This document shows positions 11,201 to 17,043 of a stretch of DNA of 64,000 nt, one piece after another. The translations under genes were made by a program, and so were the position numbers. Source of the stretch: Bacteroidales bacterium. Lineage in GTDB: Bacteria; Bacteroidota; Bacteroidia; Bacteroidales; Paludibacteraceae. The stretch lies in NCBI GenBank assembly GCA_004557405.1, contig SFDZ01000011.1, positions 1-64,000 of the forward strand, given 5' to 3'. Every line of letters starts with the position of its first letter. Position 1 is the stretch's first letter. The notes under the pieces were generated by a model. That model did not search any database and was not told the DNA's origin. It saw nothing but the letters and a program-made list of their open reading frames with translations.

Positions 11201-12639
11201 GTATAGGTAGTGGTGGAGCCGCCTGTTTTTCGATACAACTGCGGCAGTAACATTGATGCGTTTGCATCGGAAGTGTAGGTTGTGAACCTTGTGCTGCCCA
11301 CATTATACAAAAATCTTCCATAAGTTGAAGTTCCGTTTTGTATAGTAGCATCCTTATTAGAAATAGTTATGCTCCATGTTGTCGTACTGCTACCCCATGC
11401 CAGTTTCTTTACGGCTGTAGCACCTAATAGTTTTCCTTCACTATTAGCCAGTGTCCATGCTCCTGATTTGCCTCCCAAAGTCAGTTCTACCGTGCCACCT
11501 CCCAATGTGGTAATGGAGGATTGATCGTCACTGAATGTACTTGTAATGTTTGTCATATAGTCGCTAGAAATATCACCCGCTGTCGTTCCTTTGGAGTTTG
11601 AGGCAATTACAAGAACATCTCCTGCTTTCAAAGTACCGGCATCAGTTACTAATTCCCAATTACCGCTGCCTCCGCCACCCGTTGTTTTGCTGTACACGGC
11701 GTAGAGGTCGATGTTGGCAGTGGGTGTGTATGTGGAGCCGGTAACGTCCGGTGCGTTGCTGTGGTTGTCGGTGGTGCTCCATCCGGCAAAGGTGTAGTCG
11801 CCGCAGCCTGCATAACTCGGCAGCGTAATGGCTGCGCCGGCTGTCGTTTGTGTAAGTGATTGTTTCTGAACACCTTCTACATAGAAATTGACGGTGTATG
11901 TTGCGGTAGGAATAAAAGTGGCGCTTACTTTAACATCTGAAGCCGGCATGGTGAAAGAGGCTATGGCCGTAGTCGATGCTCCGTCTGTAAAATCGACATC
12001 TGGCACAATAGTCCAATGGTCGAATTGGTAGCCTGCAGCGGGTGTTGCGTTAATGGTAATTTCTTCGCCCGCGGCTGCTGTTGTCGGGTCAACATCAATG
12101 CTACCTTCGGTGGTTGCTTGTGGCTCAACTTTATAGGTCGTTTCTTCGGAGTAGGTAAATACGACTTTTATCGATTTTAATCGTATTTGCTTTCCCGGTT
12201 TAGTGATTTTTATAGCAAGGTCATTAGTAAATGCTGCTGCATTACTTTGAGTGATAGTATATGTTACGTCTTTGTAAGTGCTAGAAGTTGGAAAAGTTCC
12301 GCCTTGTGTAGCAGTTACGGCAGTTGCACAATCAGATGCTGTATATACAGCGAAAGTTGTTGCACTTGGGTTTGTACCACTCCCATACGTTGCACAATTT
12401 ATGGTTATTACCACATTGCTTATTATGGTCTTTCCCGTAAATATACCAGGAATAGTTGCTACACTTGAAGTACCAGAACTTGGAACTAGATAATAAGATG
12501 ATTTATCGCTGTAGTTGGTTAATGACCAATCAGTCAAACCATAACTATAAGTTTGCGAAAAATCCGCTCCCCACGCATTTCCTGCGCCGAGCAGGAGTGC
12601 CGCCCATAAAACCAATAAGTGTTTAGTGTGTTTCATCAT
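5263..12639 (-). CDS. Giant T9SS-secreted surface protein with InlB, FN3 and lamin-tail domains
   Basis: A 2458-aa protein. A signal peptide (residues 1-25, ending GNAWGA) precedes an N-terminal beta-sandwich, InlB-type repeats (about 165-318 and 690-770), three beta-rich modules around 321-470, 780-936 and 1070-1213 (the second with YLYAASSSKNYLRT), an FN3 domain (about 1230-1316), and a lamin-tail-like domain (about 1576-1730, starting LFFSKYYEAS). The last 75 residues (VRVVDAIGRTLYMQ ... YIIQV ... KTIL) fit a type A T9SS sorting domain, predicting export through the outer membrane and surface attachment. Two consecutive ATG codons are possible starts. It heads the minus-strand group with the small membrane protein and the 1264-aa protein, and faces a truncated surface gene. 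Ligand unknown. Confidence 0.88.
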   Translation of the reverse strand: MMKHTKHLLVLWAALLLGAGNAWGADFSQTYSYGLTDWSLTNYSDKSSYYLVPSSGTSSVATIPGIFTGKTIISNVVITINCATYGSGTNPSATTFAVYTASDCATAVTATQGGTFPTSSTYKDVTYTITQSNAAAFTNDLAIKITKPGKQIRLKSIKVVFTYSEETTYKVEPQATTEGSIDVDPTTAAAGEEITINATPAAGYQFDHWTIVPDVDFTDGASTTAIASFTMPASDVKVSATFIPTATYTVNFYVEGVQKQSLTQTTAGAAITLPSYAGCGDYTFAGWSTTDNHSNAPDVTGSTYTPTANIDLYAVYSKTTGGGGSGNWELVTDAGTLKAGDVLVIASNSKGTTAGDISSDYMTNITSTFSDDQSSITTLGGGTVELTLGGKSGAWTLANSEGKLLGATAVKKLAWGSSTTTWSITISNKDATIQNGTSTYGRFLYNVGSTRFTTYTSDANASMLLPQLYRKTGGSTTTYTTRPGCDDCTAPSTSLSIKAAETSLNLNESSEASTTLSTTGGNGGTVTYSVSPSAGATISGNTITFNAKGTYTVTATQEKNGNTCAQSTTVQITVKATPIVTLTAVTPITLTADCGKTTTATVQVTAYNCGTTPVTITSSDTHVTVNPSSLDPDAAGKVKGEVTLSYTASTGDGSENYPDVKISAKCGTTAGQNTISVTATKGGCTPSVLTFIDRGNTHTTINTKYAGEQLAASEVPVPTGVCTQPVEYIFDGWATASVANDATSYTKVNFDTYTIAGNQTFYAVYKYVEEGGGDGLYHLVTDVAELQIGSSIVIAASASNYAISTTQNDNNRGQAAITKNDTEKTLSFDNTAGVQELTLKEGTTTGTYAFYTGSGYLYAASSSKNYLRTATTLSANSSWNITITSGGVATCQAQGTNTRNLLQYNSSNSFFSCYGSDQNAIAIYQLSAGTTYYTSSPACGPYVQIVGSKELYVTSGNVGGRKTVQAQDTIRFTSGALAGSGSNAPNIKVPAADITIGGAQTGVVKVAFVDSICTKNGDGTYSITGGIVVRYTPTDVNRKEDIKVKLRATYNTGNDVVLDSFVVHARSLPEKFVIAAKQGDKWYALPADMSGSNAQPANGQLVVNNAANPTEATVTPCNTIYTFDGQKSGGDLRYVRFVGLGGKYLWAATTGNTGIQDTGSESAATADNKPYNWLLTSADNVTYTFANQNTDRDLRLSGTNFGMYTSGVNELRILPIVEADTCAYNAAPQNITLVSRTSTTLTLAWSAVPGAERYQFSRDVGKNWYPCDGITDMAHPEYEFKGLSASTEYTIVLRAVHGTTAKICSDTAQITVTTAACDKVPEISGTISDVSSCGTLTLTATGVTATTESNTYCPVTQYGFQYTQDNTWATYEQTEHIGVPGSEFSDEVTVSRGGKYYVRLYAVNEVGTGSSTPVKEITVSGLANLQIITAGDATTAPMIGGKATLRIGAVSDSPSPITWQVFDGSNAAQTTIAAGIANNGVFSTTAFGVYRVVAKQAANADPTYCADSATIYIEVRLPNHYGYVTNCAVLNNNNLEVINVSSSEITFGIDDADVVQIEIVKENTGNTSTGGGSQAEGLFFSKYYEASYNVKLIAVFNGTGQDIDVTNYTIKYGKTSWEQYYIKLGNFTNTKNIIAAGEEVILYTTTAQSEDTKIMDCVNGNYPDGPWKEVTAKNSGGNGQLSFAGDKTIALFNNTDLVDVIGAVTDAGVPTDAGVVPKTSQVDPSGISWADARGWYCASGQSIKDGSVIGTSTNRCLLIRKNTVVSGANAVSSNKSTFTTLCDEWVGEHVPDTAADNGVQASCDNFAYVGSFDYAEYFQRYEPVTGKIDLVDLVDNHDGSWSLPTSSFKGTAWDGKNFHDLACTSVKINGYQKIGLKDSLITALNYKVPIIVDRTTTTDDADLFGFEGDGRIICPECDVVIRDNKKLSVVPAGYNNIRNMWVYSGAALNIQDDKTYNMGKLTIESENNEVGYALIKGTLNAQDGISHTKRIDANAWYDFSLPYNCKVSDIVRTNGKTLGTYGTDWLIKYYDGQKRANTGTPNGATPTNWAAVPADGILEAGVGYIVALGGTHNANPNYKVRFVLPNRSTQPYVESVDDKRTKGVKGYTGPKAEELPCHKGWNYLGNPYVSRFDGNKQTPSWQTYTGLLLNGFYTDLLTGNSYDVIEYPDIYVAVDMGEGGVTNWVQTKASEALLSPFRAFMIQAVSDGDVDFNKDARNLPQGQAPSVRSVNTERETVSAVRLNIDHDTYGTGSTDIMLHSLYTDKYDLGYDMVRMFNSRPAAQPFTLNSTADYLLYNAANRDLAETSDIPVGIRTLAAGTYTFSLAPLTGTDRYAAIYLIDRDENDLKIDLLQGNYTTMLARETNTSRFALRFEKCAQLPTDIDNDAIQSPIIYRDQTDIVIDNLPTDATVRVVDAIGRTLYMQQADAQIVRFHAPARGAYIIQVMTQQGNFSIKTIL

Positions 12640-12716
12640 ATTGTTATTGTTAAATGTTTTTTATGTTAATAAAAATAAATTATATATACATTGTAATTTC
12701 TAAAATTCTAAATGAT

Positions 12717-13310
12717 ATGAAGAAAAGTATTTTTTCTGCGTTATGTCTTGTACTGCTCGCCACCACCACACAAAGTGCGTGGGGAGCGACGGTAACGTTT
12801 AGCCCATCAGATTATTCTGGACAAGGCGGTGCTTCCGGTACAGGCGGAGAGGCTTCAGCAACAAAAAGTGGCATTACCATTACTTCTACGAAAGCTTATG
12901 TAGATGGGACAACTGCTGTGCGAGAATATAAAAACGGTACTATTACAATATCAAGCACAAGTACTATTACTTCTGTTGTGGTAACAGGTACAACAACAGC
13001 CTATGGCACCGCATTTGGTTCTGGTGGTGTCTCGTCTGGTACATGGAATGCCGGAACATGGACTGGTAGTGCAACAAGTATCACATTTACAGCTGGTGCG
13101 CAGGCTAGATGGAAAAAAATCACCATCACCTACGAATCTGGCACACCTCCAACGACCGTTTATTTAGGGCTGTTTTTGGCAGCCTTTGTCGCTGTGCGGT
13201 TTTTTGAACCCCGCCCGTCGCGTTGCTCCTCGTCCCCTTGGAAAGGGGACATCTTTGCGCTGAATTTGTTTATTGCGTGGTCTCCCCTTCTTAAGCCTGC
13301 CTGCCGGTAG
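12717..13310 (+). pseudogene. Truncated surface-protein gene fused to an intergenic repeat
   Basis: The start MKKSIFSALCLVLLATTTQS is a clean signal peptide ending SAWGA, followed by a glycine/threonine-rich beta-sandwich (about 120 residues) ending KKITITYESGTPPTT. That end matches the first domain of the 1264-aa protein (IIITYES), so this is the 5-prime part of a related gene. After about 13150 the frame enters repeat sequence (FFEPRPSRCSSSPWKGD is translated repeat) and stops. An upstream in-frame ATG at 12654 exists, but the signal peptide sets the start at 12717. Probably a broken gene; a short secreted product is still possible. Confidence 0.65.
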
Positions 13311-13341
13311 GCAGGGGGAGTGCCCGTAGGGCGTAGGGTTG
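13206..13341. repeat. GC-rich intergenic repeat, copy 2 (breaks the surface gene)
   Basis: Starts GAACCCCGCCCGTCGCG and ends GCCCGTAGGGCGTAGGGTTG, with an extra GCCTGCCTGCCGGTAGGCAGG hairpin inside. It supplies the last residues of the truncated gene. Confidence 0.8.
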
Positions 13342-13407
13342 AAAATCTTAAATCTATAATCTATGTTCTTTGTTCCGTATTTTTCGTATTTTTCGTAATT
13401 TTCGTTA
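13342..13407. repeat. AT-rich linker repeat
   Basis: AATCTTAAATCTATAATCTA followed by TGTTCTTTGTTCCG and TTTTTCGTA runs; the same arrangement follows the GC-rich repeat near position 371 and recurs at 4478-4530. Confidence 0.65.
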
Positions 13408-13515
13408 GAACCCCACCCGAAAAACTTCGTTTTTCTCGTCCCCTTGGAAAGGGGACATCTTTTGGAAAGGGGACATCTTTTTATTGCTTGTTTGCGCTGT
13501 AGGGTGTAGGGTTTG
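13408..13515. repeat. GC-rich intergenic repeat, copy 3 (diverged)
   Basis: Begins GAACCCCACCCGAAAAACTT, carries GGAAAGGGGACATCTTTT twice in tandem, and ends GGGTGTAGGGTTTG. It is an internally duplicated and shortened member of the family. Confidence 0.7.
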
Positions 13516-13604
13516 TGCTCTACTTTTCATCATATCATTATGTCAAAGATCGATTTTGGAGTATTCAACTCCACGAAAGACTGCGTTGTTTTCGTCTTTT
13601 TTTG

Positions 13605-13750
13605 GAACCCCGCCCGTCACGTTGCGGTTTTAGAACCCTTTGTCGCTTCGCGACATTTCCCTTGAAAAGGGCAAATCTTCGCACTGAAGCTACTTTATTG
13701 TGTGTTCTCCCCTTTGCAAGGGGAGTACCTGCGTAGCAGGGGTAGGGTTG
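13605..13750. repeat. GC-rich intergenic repeat, copy 4
   Basis: Starts GAACCCCGCCCGTCACGTTG, contains a nested GAACCCTTTGTCGCTTCGCG block, and ends GGGGTAGGGTTG three bases before the stop of the DUF559 gene. Confidence 0.75.
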
Positions 13751-13752
13751 TT

Positions 13753-14148
13753 TTAGTGTTGTTCCAAAATATTTAGTCTTTCTTCTATTTTTTGTTTAAT
13801 GGTGTCGAGTGTGCGTTGTGCATAGTCGAACACTTCAAAATTTTCAAATCTCAATACTTCGATGCCGAGCGCTTCCATATATTCTGTTCTTATCCGATCG
13901 TGTTCCATCTGCGCTTGGTCGTTGTGTGCTTCTCCATCCAATTCGATGACTAATTTTGCTTCGTCGCAATAGAAGTCAGCCACATACGGTCCGATTCCGA
14001 ATTGTCGTTGAAAACGGTAGTTGCCCACTTGCCGTTTGCGAATCATTGTCCAAAGAGCCACTTCTGCCGGTGTCATGTTTTTCCTCAAGCGCCGCCTTAA
14101 ATTTAACGTGTCGCGTAGATTATTTATTCGCCGATCGAGTACAAACAT
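13753..14148 (-). CDS. DUF559-family endonuclease-like protein
   Basis: A 131-aa protein of the DUF559 family, related in fold to very-short-patch-repair nucleases. The signature is visible: LRKNMTPAEVALWTMIRKRQ, then YRFQRQFGIGPYVADFYC, LVIELDGEAH with the expected acidic/His residues, DRIRTEYMEALGIEVLRF and a final helix. Length is typical of stand-alone members. It is wedged between two copies of the GC-rich repeat, with its stop almost touching one copy. Such small DUF559 genes are frequent in Bacteroidota accessory regions; the substrate is not known. Confidence 0.85.
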   Translation of the reverse strand: MFVLDRRINNLRDTLNLRRRLRKNMTPAEVALWTMIRKRQVGNYRFQRQFGIGPYVADFYCDEAKLVIELDGEAHNDQAQMEHDRIRTEYMEALGIEVLRFENFEVFDYAQRTLDTIKQKIEERLNILEQH

Positions 14149-14187
14149 GTGTCGTTTTATCGTTTTTCAATCTTTCTGTTTAGCGGT

Positions 14188-14347
14188 TTTAGAACCCTTT
14201 ATCGCTGCGCGACATTTCCCTTGTGGAACCCCGCCCGTCGCTTTGCTCCTCGTCCCCTTGGGAAGGGGACATCTTTATCTTCGCACCAATGTTGTGCTGT
14301 GTGTGTTCTCCCCTTTTTAAGGGGAGTGCCCGTAGGGCGTAGGGTTG
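14188..14347. repeat. GC-rich intergenic repeat, copy 5 (nested)
   Basis: A GAACCCTTTATCGCTGCGCG block comes first, then the full GAACCCCGCCCGTCGCTTTG unit, ending GCCCGTAGGGCGTAGGGTTG. The nesting matches copy 4, which suggests one unit inserted next to or within another. An AT-rich linker (about 14350-14400) follows. Confidence 0.75.
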
Positions 14348-14389
14348 AAAATAATCTAAAATCTTAAATCTATGCTCTAAAATCTTTGT

Positions 14390-14980
14390 TTAACTGCGTT
14401 TTATTTTGTGTTTTATTTTGAATACGGCAAAATTGACTTCTATTTCTGTTTCGGTGCTGCTGGTGTCGAGTCCGTCGCCCACAATGTCCGATAGCAGTTC
14501 GCTGCTCCGTTGCATCAGCGATTTTTGTTGTGCTTTGTCGTCGGTTTTTTGCATTTGGTTCAAGGTGCGTGTGAGTTCGCGCATTTGTGCAAATGTTTCG
14601 ACAATGGCGATGGTTGTTTGCACGGCTTTCGGGCTTTTCAGTATGGTGGCCAGCATGTAGAGGCCTTTTTCTGTAAAGGCTTTTGGTAAATATTTTGTGT
14701 GTTGTCCTCGTCCGCCTTTAAGGTCGAAATTTTCGACCTTAAAGTTTTGATTGTCGTGACGTTGTTTTGTTACATTGGCGTGTTCTTCGGCAGAAAGTTC
14801 AAACAGATACCCTTCTGGAAATTTGTCGGGGTTGTTTTTGACAGCTTCGTTCACCCGTTTTGTTTCTACACCATATAATATAGCCACATCGGCGTCGAGC
14901 AATACATGTTGCTGCCGCAAGGTGATGATGCGGTTCTGCACGTCGCTTTCGATGATTGCTATGTCGGTTGTTGTTGTCAT
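14390..14980 (-). CDS. ORF6N-domain DNA-binding protein, paralogue 1
   Basis: A 196-aa ORF6N-domain protein. The N-terminal domain (about residues 9-100) shows IITLRQQHVLLDADVAILYGVETKRVNEAVKNN-type sequence, then FPEGYLFELS and a PKAFTEKGLYMLATILKS segment; the rest is helical and charged. ORF6N proteins are thought to bind DNA and occur in phages and mobile or accessory bacterial loci. It is the first of three tandem minus-strand paralogues, and its 5-prime flank is nearly identical to that of paralogue 2. Role unknown. Confidence 0.82.
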   Translation of the reverse strand: MTTTTDIAIIESDVQNRIITLRQQHVLLDADVAILYGVETKRVNEAVKNNPDKFPEGYLFELSAEEHANVTKQRHDNQNFKVENFDLKGGRGQHTKYLPKAFTEKGLYMLATILKSPKAVQTTIAIVETFAQMRELTRTLNQMQKTDDKAQQKSLMQRSSELLSDIVGDGLDTSSTETEIEVNFAVFKIKHKIKRS

Positions 14981-15037
14981 CTTACAAGTCTTCAGGTTCC
15001 TGACCCGGTAGGTCTAAAGTGGGCGTTTACGTATGTT
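14970..15037. repeat. Shared ORF6N 5-prime flank, copy 1
   Basis: From the start codon outward the block CATCTTACAAGTCTTCAGGT continues through CCTGACCCGGTAGGTCTAAAG to TTTACGTATGTT. It is repeated at 15550-15617 upstream of the second paralogue. The third paralogue (16450 onward) keeps CATCTTACAA and then diverges. Confidence 0.8.
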
Positions 15038-15560
15038 TTTGGTTTATTGTTGTTCGTTTATTTTGAATCCGATTTTTGGTCGGTTTTGTTGGTTGTCTAT
15101 CTGTTTTTGTCGTTTTGCCAATTCGGTCAGTGCCACGTTCTTTGATGTCGGCGAGTTCTTGTGCGATGGGCGTTTGCAGCGTCAGGTATTGGCGCATCAT
15201 CACAAAGGCGCGCACAATGGCGACACTGATTTCTACAGCAGTAGCACTTTTCAAGACGGCCGACAGCATGGCCACACCCTGTTCTGTGAAGACGTATGGC
15301 GGTCGCCGTAGTCCTATTTTGTCGTTTTTGGACATCACAATTTGTGATTTCCAATGTGCAAATTCTTCTGTGTTCATCTGAAACATGAAGTCTTGCGGGA
15401 AGCGTGCCGGGTTACGTTTGGTAGCCTGAATGAGCACGCGTGTTTCGACGCCATAGAGTGCAGCGAGGTCGCGGTCGATCATCACTTGCCTGCCACGCAC
15501 ATCGTGTATGAGCGATTGTATGCGTTGCGGTGTGCAGATTATGTCGGTTGTCGTTGTCAT
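15027..15560 (-). CDS. ORF6N-domain protein, paralogue 2, with shifted C-terminus
   Basis: A 177-aa ORF6N protein. Residues 1-38 (DIICTPQRIQSLIHDVRGRQ and on) are almost identical to paralogue 3, the middle differs strongly (FMFQMNTEEFAHWKSQ), and residues around IVRAFVMMRQYLTLQTPIAQ are again identical. After ADIKER the protein reads GTDRIGKTTKTDRQ instead of the expected AALECSDRVALTELAKRQ. The cause is visible in the DNA: 29 bp present in paralogue 3 at 16013-16041 are missing here after 15137, which changes the frame. The DNA beyond is otherwise nearly identical. The core domain is intact, so it may still function. Confidence 0.75.
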   Translation of the reverse strand: MTTTTDIICTPQRIQSLIHDVRGRQVMIDRDLAALYGVETRVLIQATKRNPARFPQDFMFQMNTEEFAHWKSQIVMSKNDKIGLRRPPYVFTEQGVAMLSAVLKSATAVEISVAIVRAFVMMRQYLTLQTPIAQELADIKERGTDRIGKTTKTDRQPTKPTKNRIQNKRTTINQKHT

Positions 15561-15918
15561 CTTACAAGTCTTCAGGTTCCTGACCCGGTAGGTCTAAAGT
15601 GGGCGTTTACGTATGTTCTTGGTTCTGTGTGTTTTTTTATTTTTTGTTCATTTCTTTTGCTGGACCAAAAGAAACGAACCAAAGAAAAGTCAAGACTGTG
15701 GCGGCTGCGTTGCCAAAAATTTGTCGTTTCGGTGTCGGCTAAATCGAACTCGCTGCGCTCGGACAGCGATTTAGCGTTTCGACACGCTCAACTCGATTTT
15801 TGACACACCCGCCAAGGTCGGTTTTGTTTTTGCTGCTAATTTCCTAATTTTCTCACTGTTCGGTTTCTCGTTTCCGGCTTTCTGCCGTATTTTTTTGTAA
15901 AAATCTTAATGTTTTGGT
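15561..15918. other. Gene-free spacer: shared flank plus 173-bp repeat
   Basis: Holds the second ORF6N 5-prime flank (to 15617), a T-rich stretch, copy 2 of the 173-bp repeat and a short AT-rich lead into paralogue 3. I see no gene in it. Confidence 0.7.
15647..15819. repeat. 173-bp dispersed repeat, copy 2
   Basis: Same length as the copy at 30-202, about ten substitutions, with the facing arms CTAAATC/GATTTAG kept. It lies between the second and third ORF6N genes, about 15.6 kb from the other copy. Confidence 0.82.
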
Positions 15919-16452
15919 TTATTGTTGTTCGTTTATTTTGAATCCGATTTTTGGTCGGTTTTGTTGGTTGTCTATCTGTTTTTGTCGTTTTGCCAATTCG
16001 GTCAGTGCCACGCGGTCGCTGCATTCGAGTGCGGCTATCCGTTCTTTGATGTCGGCGAGTTCTTGTGCGATAGGTGTTTGCAGCGTCAGGTATTGGCGCA
16101 TCATCACAAAGGCGCGCACAATGGCGATATTGATTTGTGCTGCTCGCTCGCTTTTGAGTAAACCGGCCAACATGGCAACACCATATTCTGTAAAAGCGTA
16201 TGGCAGTTTGCGGGTGCCTCCCCATTTTGATGTTCCATTTTGGAATATCAAGAATTCTTCTTTCGTAAGACGAAAACAAAAGTCATCGGGGAATCGGTCG
16301 AGGTTTCGACTGACTGCCTTGTTGAGGTTTCCGGTGGTTACACCATAGAGTGCGGCGAGGTCGCGATCGATCATCACTTGCCTGCCACGCACATCGTGTA
16401 TGAGCGATTGTATGCGTTGCGGTGTGCAGATTATGTCGGCTGTCGTTGTCAT
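15919..16452 (-). CDS. ORF6N-domain protein, paralogue 3 (intact reference copy)
   Basis: A 177-aa ORF6N protein with the order DRDLAALYGVTTGNLNKAV, NLDRFPDDFCFRLTKEEF, KLPYAFTEYGVAMLAGLLKS, IVRAFVMMRQYL and a charged, coiled C-terminus ending RPKIGFKINEQQ. It keeps the 29-bp segment absent from paralogue 2, so its C-terminal frame is probably the ancestral one. The 3-prime untranslated DNA is shared with paralogue 2. The mix of identical ends and different centres suggests gene conversion or recombination between copies. Predicted DNA-binding; target unknown. Confidence 0.82.
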   Translation of the reverse strand: MTTTADIICTPQRIQSLIHDVRGRQVMIDRDLAALYGVTTGNLNKAVSRNLDRFPDDFCFRLTKEEFLIFQNGTSKWGGTRKLPYAFTEYGVAMLAGLLKSERAAQINIAIVRAFVMMRQYLTLQTPIAQELADIKERIAALECSDRVALTELAKRQKQIDNQQNRPKIGFKINEQQ

Positions 16453-17043
16453 CTTACAAATTTCGAGCCCTTTGGTTCCTACCTGCGGCAGGCAGGCTTA
16501 AAGGGGGCGTTTTTTGGTAAAAATTTTAATCTAAAATCTATGTTTTTTGTTCTAAAATTTTGGTTTTGTGTTGTTTTTTATCGATAAAATGGCGCTTTTT
16601 GTCATTTTTTTTGGGCGAACACGTGCAAATCTGCATCACTTCGATGGTGTGCATAGAAACTGCATACGACATGTTGTCGCATTGCCGAAACGCCCTGCCG
16701 GAGCCACTTTCGCCGTGTTTGGGCGGTGGCGTTTCGGGGTAATGGCATGGTGCTGCATAGTACGCCTATTTTAATCGGTCAAATTTATAATGTTTTTTTG
16801 TATGTGCCAAACATTTTAACATAAAAGTTTATTTTGTGTGTGGAATTTGTGCGTGAATGCTCTTTCGACCTTTGGGGTACAATCTCGTTTATTTCCTTTC
16901 TTTTGCTTGATCAAAAAGAAGCGAAAAGATCGTCCGATTGTCATGTAACAACGACAATATCAAGAAGTTAGTAATGTGAGGACTGCGTTGTGGGCCGTGC
17001 GGTAAACAGGGCAGTTCCTTGTTTTGAAACGTGTCGGTCGGGG
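16453..17043. other. Gene-free AT-rich stretch with repeat fragments
   Basis: Close to the ORF6N start there is a CCTGCGGCAGGCAGGC hairpin and an AT-rich linker (about 16520-16560). Around 16893-16930 a fragment like the start of the 173-bp repeat appears (CTTTTGCTTGATCAAAAAGA). Small open frames in between have no recognisable content; I see no RNA gene. Confidence 0.55.

Noticed and set aside
12640..12716. Invertible promoter between divergent surface genes
   Set aside because: I looked for inverted repeats flanking the 77-base region and found none, and no recombinase gene is nearby.
16560..16774. Two small overlapping plus-strand frames in the spacer before folD
   Set aside because: Short, overlapping, without recognisable features, in AT-rich spacer DNA with repeat fragments.
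13206..16930. Insertion sequence or prophage
   Set aside because: No transposase, integrase or structural phage gene was seen. ORF6N and DUF559 genes are compatible with mobile origin but are not proof of it.
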